The translations under genes and the position numbers were made by a program. The notes below the pieces were generated by a model, which had not been told where the DNA came from, made no database searches, and was given only the letters and a program-made list of their open reading frames with translations. A DNA stretch of 13,243 nucleotides from Planctomycetota bacterium (GTDB taxonomy: Bacteria; Planctomycetota; Planctomycetia; Pirellulales; Pirellulaceae): the NCBI GenBank assembly GCA_026692885.1, contig JAPLNJ010001043.1, positions 1 to 13,243 on the forward strand, given 5' to 3'. Shown here piece by piece: positions 7,031-13,243 of the stretch; the first letter of the stretch is position 1, and each line of letters starts with the position of its first letter.

Positions 7031-7484
7031 AAGGTCGGGACCCTGACGCTGCGCTGGCGCATCACTCAGAAAACGCCCTCACTCGTGGAACGCACCCTGG
7101 AAGTCACCGCAGAGGCGGCGCAGCGATTCGCCGTCACCTTCCCGCTGGATGTGGTTTTGGACGGTGAATTCGCCTCGTTCACCGGCCCCGATAAAGCCCG
7201 CACGCTGTACGACACGGTACGCGGATCGGCCAAGACCGAGACCTTCCCCGTGGCAATGGTCCGAACGTCGACGAGTGTCTTCGGTGTGGTGGCTGACTCG
7301 CCGGGCTTGTGGGAAAACCGCTGGCAGGTGTTGCTTGAGCTGGCAGGCGTCCATGGTCTGCCGACCGCCGAAGTGGACGCGCTGCTCGCCGAGCGGATCG
7401 CACGGGAAATCGTCCACGTGCCGGCCTTCAACGAGTCCATCAGCACGGTGAGTGGCCAGCCCCACGGACAGATCAAACAGCCCA
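7031..7484 (+). pseudogene. Gene remnant truncated at both ends by repeats
   Basis: One frame reads like real protein from the repeat edge: VGTLTLRWRITQKTPSLVER, then TLEVTAEAAQRFAVTFPLDV, through GEFASFTGPDKARTLYDTVR and TFPVAMVRTSTSVFGVVADS to PAFNESISTV. The first coding-like residues begin directly at the end of the upstream repeat. No start codon with a ribosome binding site precedes them; GTG 7085 lies inside the obvious protein and has none. The 3' end runs into the palindromic element at 7484, which supplies a foreign tail (RRAAGNNLPNLM) and stop. The beta-rich first half suggests a secreted or carbohydrate-related protein, but I do not recognise the family. The segment after about residue WENRWQVLLELAG may be joined from elsewhere. 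Confidence 0.5.
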
Positions 7485-7596
7485 GGCGAGCGGCAGGAAA
7501 TAACTTACCCAACTTAATGTAGGATGGTCTTCCAAGACCGTCCTGATCGGCCTGGAAAGGCCGACCTACGGGTAAGTTATTTCCTGCCGCTCGCCT
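7484..7596. repeat. 113-bp palindromic element with perfect 27-bp arms
   Basis: 7484-7510 and 7570-7596 are perfect inverted repeats of 27 bp (AGGCGAGCGGCAGGAAATAA...). Between them are two further hairpins: GGTCTT-CC-AAGACC, extended by AGGA/TCCT, and CGGCCT-GGAA-AGGCCG, all enclosed by GTAGG/CCTAC. The inner part (TGTAGGATGGTCTTCCAAG...) is of a kind I recall as common in planctomycete genomes. It has no coding capacity. No clear target duplication is seen. It ends the gene remnant at 7031-7484. Confidence 0.75.
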
Positions 7597-7661
7597 TGCC
7601 AATCTCCCTGGCATACCCCATCCGAAAAAATCAGTATAATGCACGCCGTGAGATCCTCAAT

Positions 7662-7717
7662 GTAGTCATCACGCTCCGCCGTGATGACGTGTCGTCACGG
7701 CGGAGCGTGACGACTAC
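7662..7717. repeat. 56-bp long hairpin, 26-bp arms
   Basis: Arms 7662-7687 (GTAGTCATCACGCTCCGCCG...) and 7692-7717 pair over 26 positions with two mismatches, around the loop CGTG. It stands 47 bases before the start of the PEBP gene and 65 bases after the previous palindrome. It is either another interspersed repeat or a structured leader; the lack of a following T-run speaks against an intrinsic terminator. A TATAAT hexamer at 7635-7640 lies just upstream but has no convincing -35 partner. Confidence 0.65.
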
Positions 7718-7764
7718 TAGGCTCGCGGCACTTGTTTCTTCGTCGGTCCTTAGGAGTTTCCGCC

Positions 7765-8247
7765 ATGAGCATCACGCTACGCAGCACCGCCTTTACCGAC
7801 GGCCAAGTCATTCCGCAAGAGCACTCGGGCGATGGCCAGGATCTGTCGCCGCCCCTGGCTTGGGAAAACCTGCCGGAGGGCGTCCAGGAATTGGCGCTGA
7901 TCTGCGACGATCCCGACGCCCCGACGGTCGAGCCGTGGGTCCATTGGGTACTCTACAAACTGTCTCCGACCGTGCGCGCACTTCCGGTGGGAATCTCGGC
8001 CACTTCCCGGCTTGAGTCGCCCGTGGAAGCTCTGCAGGGTCGGAACTCCTGGTCATCCGGTCGCACAATCGGCTACCGCGGCCCTGCGCCCCCGCCCGGC
8101 CACGGCGTACACCATTACCGCTTCCAACTCTACGCGTTGGACTGCAAACTTGCGCTGCATCCTGGCGTCGACAAGCGGACGTTGCTCAAGGCCATGCAGG
8201 GGCACATCCTGAGCCAAGGGGAGCTGGTGGGCACATACCAGCGGTGA
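7765..8247 (+). CDS. PEBP family protein (YbhB/YbcL type)
   Basis: 160 residues. ATG 7765 was chosen over the in-frame upstream ATG 7732 because AGGAG lies 9 bases before it and the sequence MSITLRSTAFTDGQVIP is the normal start of the family. Both signatures of phosphatidylethanolamine-binding proteins are present: the ligand-site motif CDDPDAP...PWVHW at residues 47-61, and GYRGPAPPPGHGVHHYRFQL at 103-122, followed by YALD. There is no signal peptide, so it is cytoplasmic. Bacterial YbhB/YbcL proteins have no settled role; phospholipid-like ligand binding and kinase or protease modulation are known for eukaryotic relatives only. The length is typical and the gene looks intact. The next gene starts 79 bases downstream and may be co-transcribed. 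Confidence 0.93.
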   Translation: MSITLRSTAFTDGQVIPQEHSGDGQDLSPPLAWENLPEGVQELALICDDPDAPTVEPWVHWVLYKLSPTVRALPVGISATSRLESPVEALQGRNSWSSGRTIGYRGPAPPPGHGVHHYRFQLYALDCKLALHPGVDKRTLLKAMQGHILSQGELVGTYQR

Positions 8248-8326
8248 GGAGACGCCGCGCGCCTGCTCGGAGTGACAGCAACACGGCTTGTTCCACCCAC
8301 CCTACAAACCAAGGCAATTCACCCGC

Positions 8327-10417
8327 ATGCGCAGCCCAACCGTCCCGCGTCAGTTCGAATTCGCCGCCGCGATTTTTCTCGGGGCGTTTTTGCTATTTCA
8401 AGTCCAGCCCTTGCTCGGCAAGACCATTCTGCCCTGGTTTGGCGGCAGCCCGGCAGTCTGGACCGTGTGCCTGCTGTTCTTTCAGGCGGTCCTGTTTCTG
8501 GGCTATGCTTACGCCCACGCGACGGTGCGATTCTGGAGTCTTCAGCCTCAAATCGCCTTGCACGTCGCCTTGCTGGTCGTAGCCGTCGGCCTGCTGCCCA
8601 TCGCGCCGGCGGTCGCCTGGAAGCAGCCCGTGGAGGGCAACCCGTCGGGCTACATCCTGTTGCTGCTGACCGCTTGCGTCGGCTTGCCGTACTTCCTGCT
8701 GTCGTCGACCAGCCCCCTGCTGCAAGCCTGGTTCAGCCGCGCACATCCGCAGCAATCTCCGTATCGTCTGTATGCCTTGTCCAATCTGGGGTCGCTGCTG
8801 GCCCTCGTGTCGTATCCGTTCGTGGTGGAACCTGCGTTGAGTGTCCAACAGCAGACGCAGGTGTGGTCCTGGTCGTTCGTAGCCTTTGCGCTCGTGTCGA
8901 GTTGGACTGCCTGGCGTATGTTCCGACAGCCGTCCGGCCACGATTTCGTGTCAACCGTGCCAACCTCAGCCGGCGAGTTGACGGTCGCACGCCCGACGTG
9001 GCGTACGTTCTGCCTGTGGTTCGCGCTGGCAATGTGTCCTTCGGTCATGCTGTTGGCGACGACGGACCAACTGTGTATCGATGTCGCTGTGGTGCCGTTC
9101 TTGTGGGTGCTGCCGCTCACGCTGTACCTGGTCTCTTTCATTCTCTGTTTCCACAGTCCGCGGTGGCGACAGCGCATCTACTGGGCCACTGGCTGGGCAA
9201 TGGCGGTATCTTTAGCCATCCCGGTCATGGCCTTAGGACGCAGCCATCAGGAGAGTCTGCCGATGGCTGGGCAGATCGCCGTGTATGCGTCGTTGCTGCT
9301 CTGCGGATCAATGGTCTGCCACGGGGAGTTGGCTCGGCTGCAGCCAGTTCCGGCGTACCTGACATCTTTCTATTTGGTCCTGGCGGCGGGCGGAATGGCC
9401 GGCGGACTGTTCGTTGCCTTGCTGGCGCCGGTGCTGTTTCCGCAGCGGGTGGAATTGTCGCTGGCTATGGTCGGCTGTACGGCGTTGCTGTTGCTGGTTC
9501 TGTTTTGCGATCCTTCGTCGGCGTTGTATCGTGGCCGCCCCCGGTGGGCGTGGCTGGGCTTGGCCCTGGGCCTGGTACTGCAGACCGCGACCTTGACCAT
9601 CCACCACCAAACGACGTTGAAAGGCGTCGAGGTGGTACGGCGCAATTTCTATGGCGTGCTGCAAATTCGGCCGCTGATGGTCATGTCGGAGGAACCGGAG
9701 ATCCTGTACCAGTTGGTGCACGGTCAAACCCTGCACGGTGCTCAATTCGCGAAGGTTGAGAAATTCAATCAGCCCACCAGTTACTACGGTCCCGAGTCGG
9801 GTGTGGGGATGATCCTGCAAGAACACCGACGGCCGCTACGGGTGGGGGCGATCGGCTTGGGTGTGGGCACGGTCGCTGCTTACGGGAAGGCCGGCGACCG
9901 CTTTCGGTTCTACGAGATCAATCCGGACGTGATCGATCTGGCCGAGCATTTCTTTCAGTATCTACCCAAGTGCCAGGCCCAAGTTGAGGTGATCCTCGGC
10001 GATGCGCGATTGAGTCTGGAGCAGGAATCGCCGCAGGCTTTCGACGTGTTGGTCGTGGACGCTTTCTCCAGCGACGCGATCCCGGTGCACCTGCTGACGC
10101 AAGAGGCTTTTGTGATCTACTGGAAACATCTTCGACCAGACGGCATCCTGGCAGTGCACATTTCGAATCGCCATCTGGATCTGCGCCCCGTGGTCACCGC
10201 CCACGCGAATCAGGACGGGACCTCCCTGCTCAGCGTGCGTTCGAAGGGCAATTCCCAACGGGGCACGCGCGATGCCCTGTGGTGCCTCTTGTCGCGGGAA
10301 CAGACTCGGCTGCAGAGCTTCGCCAACCGCGACTCGATCCTACCGCCGGAGCAGCGAGAAGTCCTGTGGACGGACGATCGCAACAGTTTGTTCGATGTGC
10401 TGATCTGGAATCGCTAG
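8327..10417 (+). CDS. Membrane-anchored spermidine-synthase-like protein
   Basis: 696 residues from ATG 8327; an in-frame TTG at 8288 is less likely, and neither has a strong ribosome binding site (AAGG at 8311). The first 425 residues hold about a dozen hydrophobic segments beginning with FAAAIFLGAFLLFQVQPLLG, typical of proteins annotated as fused MFS/spermidine synthase. The C-terminal 250 residues are a class I methyltransferase-like domain: RNFYGVLQI at 439-447, QLVHGQTLHGAQ at 462-473, the nucleotide loop GLGVGTVAAYG at 510-520, acidic E530 in YEINPD, GDAR at 557-560 and the VVDAFSSDAIPVHLLT block at 576-591. Polyamine aminopropyl transfer is the family reaction, but membrane-fused members have no proven substrate, and no partner decarboxylase is seen here. 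It probably sits in the inner membrane with its enzyme domain in the cytoplasm. Confidence 0.88.
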   Translation: MRSPTVPRQFEFAAAIFLGAFLLFQVQPLLGKTILPWFGGSPAVWTVCLLFFQAVLFLGYAYAHATVRFWSLQPQIALHVALLVVAVGLLPIAPAVAWKQPVEGNPSGYILLLLTACVGLPYFLLSSTSPLLQAWFSRAHPQQSPYRLYALSNLGSLLALVSYPFVVEPALSVQQQTQVWSWSFVAFALVSSWTAWRMFRQPSGHDFVSTVPTSAGELTVARPTWRTFCLWFALAMCPSVMLLATTDQLCIDVAVVPFLWVLPLTLYLVSFILCFHSPRWRQRIYWATGWAMAVSLAIPVMALGRSHQESLPMAGQIAVYASLLLCGSMVCHGELARLQPVPAYLTSFYLVLAAGGMAGGLFVALLAPVLFPQRVELSLAMVGCTALLLLVLFCDPSSALYRGRPRWAWLGLALGLVLQTATLTIHHQTTLKGVEVVRRNFYGVLQIRPLMVMSEEPEILYQLVHGQTLHGAQFAKVEKFNQPTSYYGPESGVGMILQEHRRPLRVGAIGLGVGTVAAYGKAGDRFRFYEINPDVIDLAEHFFQYLPKCQAQVEVILGDARLSLEQESPQAFDVLVVDAFSSDAIPVHLLTQEAFVIYWKHLRPDGILAVHISNRHLDLRPVVTAHANQDGTSLLSVRSKGNSQRGTRDALWCLLSREQTRLQSFANRDSILPPEQREVLWTDDRNSLFDVLIWNR

Positions 10418-10505
10418 TGCCCAGAGGCTACACTGCTGCTGTTCCACCGCACGCGGTTATTCTGGGCGCGGCTGTTTGTGATTTGTTTGAAAGGAGGAAA
10501 GCACC

Positions 10506-11405
10506 ATGAATCAGAACGTTGATCGTCGTGAATTTCTACGTACCGCGGGAACTCTGAGTGCCGTGGTTGCGGCCAGTGGTCTGGCGCCGTCGTGGGCGGC
10601 GGCCGCCCCGTTGAGACTGAGCAGCCCCCAGGCGGAGAAACTCGGCTGGCGGTTGTCTTGCTCGCTGTACACGTTCCGTAGCGTCACGTGCTATGAAGCG
10701 TTGGACAAGATCGCAGCGTTGGGGATTCGGGGAATCGAGCCCGCGTTCTTCCTGCCGCTCAGCAAAGACCAACCCAACCTGAAGACCAATGAAAGCCTGG
10801 CGACGGACGTCCGGCAACAGCTGCGGCAGAAACTGGAGGAACGTGGCCAGCGGATGGTCAACTTCTATGGCAACGTGGCGGGCAACCAGGACGAGAATCG
10901 TAAGATCTTCGAATTCGCCAAACAGCTGAACGTCGAGACGATCGTCGCCGAGCCGCCGGCCGCGGCGTTTGATGGGATCGAAAAGTTGTGCGACGAGTTC
11001 CAGATCAACCTGGCCGTACATAATCACCCCAAGTCGCCGCAGTCGCAATACTGGCATCCCGACAACGTACGGAAGGTCTGCCAGGACCGTGGCAAACGGA
11101 TCGGCGCGTGCTGCGACACCGGGCATTGGGTACGTTCCGGGTTGGATCCGGTGGAGTGTCTGAAGCAGATGGAAGGCCGTGTCATCACGTTGCATCTGAA
11201 AGACGTGATCGAATCCGGCAATCCCGCGGCCCGCGACGTGCCGCTAGGCACCGGCAAGGCCAACTACGCAGCTGTGCTCAAGGAACTGCATCGTCAACGT
11301 TTCCAAGGCGCGCTGTCGATCGAGTACGAACACGAGTCGCCGCAGCTTATGGACGATGTGGCGCAGTGCGTGGCCTTCGTGGAACAGACGGTCGCCCCGT
11401 GGTAG
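10506..11405 (+). CDS. Tat-exported sugar phosphate isomerase/epimerase-like TIM barrel
   Basis: 299 residues, with a strong AAAGGAGG site upstream of ATG 10506. The N-terminus has a twin-arginine signal (DRREFLRTAG at 6-15, hydrophobic SAVVAASGLA, cut near AAAA at 31-34), so it is exported folded, probably with bound metal. Residues 47-297 are an AP-endonuclease-2/xylose-isomerase-like barrel: SCSLYTFRS at 51-59, GIRGIEPAF at 73-81, CCDTGHW at 202-208, TLHLKD at 228-233 and SIEYE at 271-275. E149, D204/H207, H230 and E273 or E275 are likely metal ligands. IolE/hydroxypyruvate-isomerase-like proteins share this fold, but the substrate cannot be told; such exported paralogues are numerous in planctomycetes. 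The gene stands alone, 88 bases after the previous gene and followed by an inverted-repeat element. Confidence 0.9.
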   Translation: MNQNVDRREFLRTAGTLSAVVAASGLAPSWAAAAPLRLSSPQAEKLGWRLSCSLYTFRSVTCYEALDKIAALGIRGIEPAFFLPLSKDQPNLKTNESLATDVRQQLRQKLEERGQRMVNFYGNVAGNQDENRKIFEFAKQLNVETIVAEPPAAAFDGIEKLCDEFQINLAVHNHPKSPQSQYWHPDNVRKVCQDRGKRIGACCDTGHWVRSGLDPVECLKQMEGRVITLHLKDVIESGNPAARDVPLGTGKANYAAVLKELHRQRFQGALSIEYEHESPQLMDDVAQCVAFVEQTVAPW

Positions 11406-11417
11406 TGCGATCCCGAA

Positions 11418-11565
11418 ACTAGCACCAAACGGTTTTTTACGGTGTGAGTGGCAAGAATGAGGTTTAACGTTGTCGCCTGGACGAGGCTTGCCTGGGGCCC
11501 GGCACTGCGGAACCGTAAAATCTCATTCTTTACGCGTCAGGACCAAGAAACCGTTTGGTGCTAGT
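11418..11565. repeat. 148-bp inverted-repeat element
   Basis: 11418-11435 (ACTAGCACCAAACGGTTT) and 11548-11565 are perfect 18-bp inverted repeats. Inside, AAGAATGAG (11453-11461) and CTCATTCTT (11522-11530) are inverted, as are TTTACGGT and ACCGTAAA nearer the ends, so the element can fold on itself in several ways. It has no coding capacity. It begins 12 bases after the isomerase stop and could act as its transcript end. No target duplication is evident. It differs in sequence from the other repeats in the window. Confidence 0.65.
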
Positions 11566-11607
11566 CGGCGTCGTTCGGGGTCTGCGAGACGAACGCCCGT
11601 TCTGGGA

Positions 11608-11638
11608 GAGGCTCCTGCTTGGTTTAACCAAGCGCCTC
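11608..11638 (+). other. Hairpin in the leader of the TGA-containing gene
   Basis: GAGGC-TCCT-GCTTGGT, loop TTA, ACCAAGC-GCCTC: a 7-bp perfect stem continued by a 5-bp stem after a 4-base bulge. No T-run follows. Downstream, GGGTCGGTGTG occurs twice (11650-11660 and 11681-11691), and GAGTGAC (11664-11670) is inverted at 11705-11711. A pyrimidine-rich tract then leads to the AAAGGAGG ribosome binding site. It is possibly a structured 5' leader; no known riboswitch is recognised. Confidence 0.4.
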
Positions 11639-11743
11639 GTGCGTGGGTTGGGTCGGTGTGTGGGAGTGACAGTGCTACGCGGGTCGGTGTGCAGCGTGCC
11701 GCGGGTCACTCGTTTTCTCTCTTTTTTCCAAAGGAGGTTGTGT

Positions 11744-12287
11744 ATGAGAACTGTCAGGGTATGCGGTGCAGCCACCTTGCTGCTGGCGATGGCCGCGGCG
11801 AGCAACGCTGCCGACCTGACCAGCGGCATCGAGGTCGGCGGCAACATCGGGGCCTACTCGGCCACCAAGTGCGGCGGTATCGACGACGGCGTCGCCGGCG
11901 GGAAATCGCTGTGCTATACGTGAAAGCTCGGTGGTCGTCCCGTGATCTTCGTGTTTGCGAAGACACCGGGGGACGCTTTGGCCAGTTTGGTCAAAGAGCT
12001 GGAAAAAGTGGTTGTCGCCAACGCCGAAAAGAAGCTCGCTGCCGTGGTCAACTATACGGGTGAGCCGACCGACGACTTCCAAGCGAAGATCGCCGGCGGA
12101 GGTCACCGTCATGCACTACCGGAAGAAGGAGGTCAAGTACAACTTTGCGAGCGACAAGGCGGGCCTGAACCAACAGGCCATCCGGGCGATTGTCGAGGGG
12201 GTCAAGCAGATCCTCGTGGAAGAGCAGAAACCCGAAAAGCAGCCGGACACGAAGCCCGACAAGAAGTCCGAAGAAGCGAAGACTTGA
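11744..12287 (+). pseudogene. Small secreted thioredoxin-like protein with in-frame TGA at a CxxC site (selenoprotein candidate or pseudogene)
   Basis: ATG 11744 follows a strong AAAGGAGG site and opens a signal peptide (MRTVRVCGAATLLLAMAAASNA, residues 1-22). The frame continues as ATKCGGIDDGV and GKSLCYT to TGA at 11921-11923 (codon 60). After the TGA the same frame goes on with clear protein (KLGGRPVIFVFAKTPGDALA, SLVKELEKVVVANAEKKLAA, VVNYTGEPTDDFQAK) to about 12090. From 12095 the coding signal moves to the +1 frame (AEVTVMHYRKKEVKYNFASD...QAIRAIVEGVKQIL) and ends in a Lys/Glu/Pro tail at TGA 12285-12287. From memory, planctomycete relatives read LCYRCK-x-G-x-RPVVMVF here, so the TGA replaces the second Cys of CxxC. 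The frame break also seems to lack about 35 residues. Either it is a decayed gene, or a selenoprotein with a separate deletion or assembly error. Decay is somewhat more likely. The product would be exported; its function is unknown. Confidence 0.6.
11937..11974 (+). other. SECIS-like hairpin downstream of the in-frame TGA
   Basis: The upper stem TCTTCG (11946-11951) pairs with CGAAGA (11958-11963) around the six-base loop TGTTTG. Below a bulged A (11945), GTG (11942-11944) pairs with CAC (11964-11966). Past a bulged C, CCC (11939-11941) pairs with GGG (11968-11970), and GT/AC close the base after two unpaired G. G is the second loop base, 29 bases after the TGA, which fits the usual bacterial SECIS spacing. 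Coding GC-rich DNA often folds, so this is only suggestive. Confidence 0.3.
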
Positions 12288-12307
12288 TTGTCCAATCAAT
12301 CGACTAA

Positions 12308-12348
12308 GGGAAGCGACCTAACCATCGGGCTGGTCGCTCCCTGTTTTT
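12308..12348 (+). terminator. Intrinsic terminator
   Basis: GGGAAGCGACC (12308-12318) pairs with GGTCGCTCCC (12332-12341), a 10-bp stem with one bulged A and a 13-base loop, followed by TGTTTTT. It lies 20 bases after the end of the TGA-containing gene and would end its transcript. It also argues against an upstream TTG start (12288) for the next gene. Confidence 0.8.
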
Positions 12349-12410
12349 GCTTCCCTCCGAGTACGTTTGCGTTTGCGACCGAAGGCTCGTCCGAATCGGA
12401 TCCCGCAGCC

Positions 12411-13139
12411 ATGTCAGCCCCCACCGATTCCTGCAGTCCACTCACTGCGACGGCACCCTGCGCGCGGCAGCGAGGTGCGCCAAACGCCAGGACGCCAAAC
12501 GATTCGGCCGCGGAGCGGCGACGGAAGGGAGCCGTCTGGAAACGGGGTATCGCCACGTGTGTCATCGGCCTGCTGGCCGTCGGATGCCAGCCCGCCAAGT
12601 CTCCGCCGGAGACCGTCCAAGTAGCGTCTCCTGCGTCAGACGCAACTGCATCGCCGCCGTCGCCAGCCACCACGACCGTGTCGGTCGACATTCAGTCCTG
12701 GTCGCAGGTCCAGGACTGGATCAAGGCCCAGCGCAGCAAAGTCGTCGTGGTCGACATCTGGTCGACGTACTGCATGCCGTGCATGCGGGAGTTTCCACAG
12801 CTGGTCGCGTTGCACCGTCGGCAGGCAGACGACGTCGCCTGTATCTCCGTGGCCGCGGACTACTTCGGCGACCCGCATGAGCCGCCCGATGCGTTCCGCG
12901 ACAAGGTACTGGGCTTCCTGCAGAAACAACAGGCCACCTTTCCCAACGTGATTTGCAGCGATCCCGACGAGCAGTTGTTCAAGCAACTCGAAGCCGTCGG
13001 GGTCCCGACCGTCTTGGTCTATGATCGCGAGGGAGTGCTGCGCAAGAAGTTCACGCACGACGAGGAAGCGTATGGAGCGGAGGGCTTTACTTACGCGCAG
13101 CACATTACGCCGCTGGTTGAGGAGTTGCTGAAGAAGTAG
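12411..13139 (+). CDS. TlpA-like thioredoxin lipoprotein
   Basis: 242 residues from ATG 12411. The open frame extends to 12288, but that part contains the terminator of the previous gene, and no other start codon lies between 12411 and the hydrophobic segment; the start has no strong ribosome binding site. Residues 37-59 (RRRKGAVWKRGIATCVIGLL, then AVGC) are a lipoprotein signal with C59 as the probable lipidated Cys after a long polar N-region. A Ser/Pro/Ala/Thr linker (60-92) leads to a thioredoxin domain (95-240): VVVVDIWSTYCMPCMREFPQ with the redox pair C121/C124, and GVPTVLVYD with the cis-Pro P199. TlpA/ResA proteins reduce or oxidise disulfides on exported proteins, often for cytochrome maturation; the partner is unknown. 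It has its own transcript, being separated from the upstream gene by a terminator. Confidence 0.85.
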   Translation: MSAPTDSCSPLTATAPCARQRGAPNARTPNDSAAERRRKGAVWKRGIATCVIGLLAVGCQPAKSPPETVQVASPASDATASPPSPATTTVSVDIQSWSQVQDWIKAQRSKVVVVDIWSTYCMPCMREFPQLVALHRRQADDVACISVAADYFGDPHEPPDAFRDKVLGFLQKQQATFPNVICSDPDEQLFKQLEAVGVPTVLVYDREGVLRKKFTHDEEAYGAEGFTYAQHITPLVEELLKK

Positions 13140-13216
13140 CGGTCGCTGGTGAGCACACAATCGTGGGGTGCCAACCAACTGCTGTAAACATCTTTTCAGC
13201 CAGGCAAACGCAGAAA

Positions 13217-13243
13217 ATACAAGCACGACGCGCAAGCGAGTGG
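13217..13243. repeat. Start of a probable interspersed repeat at the window edge
   Basis: ACAAGCACGACGCGCAAGCG, followed by AGTGG at the edge, resembles a short motif (GCACGAAGCGCAAGCGAGTG on one strand) that I recall as scattered through planctomycete genomes. Only one copy is visible here and it is cut by the window, so this rests on memory. The rest of 13140-13216 shows nothing recognisable. Confidence 0.3.

Noticed and set aside
7635..7640. TATAAT as a -10 promoter element for the PEBP gene
   Set aside because: The only TTGCCA upstream is 33 bases away; no proper -35 partner, so it is not listed as a promoter.
8272..9759. 495-residue + strand frame overlapping the spermidine-synthase-like gene
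   Set aside because: Low-complexity R/G/V/A content, no motif, and it is fully covered by a well-supported gene in another frame.
11942..12307. Separate gene starting at GTG 11942
   Set aside because: It has no ribosome binding site, and the sequence before it continues the same protein across the TGA from ATG 11744; its last third is out of frame noise.
12288..12410. N-terminal extension of the thioredoxin lipoprotein from TTG 12288
   Set aside because: The stretch contains a clear intrinsic terminator (12308-12348) and its translation is not protein-like; ATG 12411 is preferred.

Overview
The window looks like chromosomal DNA from a planctomycete, probably of the Pirellula/Gemmata type. 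This is inferred from its high GC content, several long exported proteins, a Tat-exported sugar isomerase-like protein, a small Cys-motif secreted protein of a type I associate with planctomycetes, and many interspersed hairpin repeats. No rRNA, tRNA or CRISPR was seen.

Layout. (1) 1-3883: the tail of an unseen gene, then two secreted carbohydrate-type proteins on the + strand: a DUF4832-type glycosidase-like protein and a 740-residue pectate-lyase-like right-handed beta-helix protein. (2) 3884-7730: a repeat-rich graveyard. Two inverted copies of a composite hairpin repeat (3896-4451 and 6822-7022) flank a relic of a DUF4832 paralogue, an intact GIY-YIG protein (+), an exported trypsin-like serine protease (-) and a MazF-like toxin relic. 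A doubly truncated gene remnant and two further palindromic repeats follow. A 173-bp MITE-like element with 22-bp terminal inverted repeats and a 9-bp flanking direct repeat sits inside the first repeat block. (3) 7765-11405: three intact + strand genes: a PEBP (YbhB/YbcL) protein, a membrane-anchored spermidine-synthase-like protein, and a Tat-exported TIM-barrel sugar isomerase/epimerase-like protein. (4) 11406-13139: a 148-bp inverted-repeat element, a small secreted protein gene with an unusual in-frame TGA, a clear intrinsic terminator, and a TlpA-like thioredoxin lipoprotein.

Most interesting signals. The gene at 11744 has a good ribosome binding site and signal peptide. Its TGA falls where I recall homologues having the second Cys of a CxxC motif (Cys-Tyr-Thr-TGA), and the reading frame stays coding-like after it. 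A stable hairpin with G in its apical loop begins 13 nt after the TGA, within the geometry of a bacterial SECIS. A second frame break about 160 nt downstream argues for a decaying pseudogene, so both readings are given. Second, the interspersed repeats consist of hairpins with a GTNA tetraloop and compensatory stem changes, which suggests that the fold itself is conserved. The intact genes show no evident single shared pathway; the redox genes at the right end are neighbours separated by a terminator.
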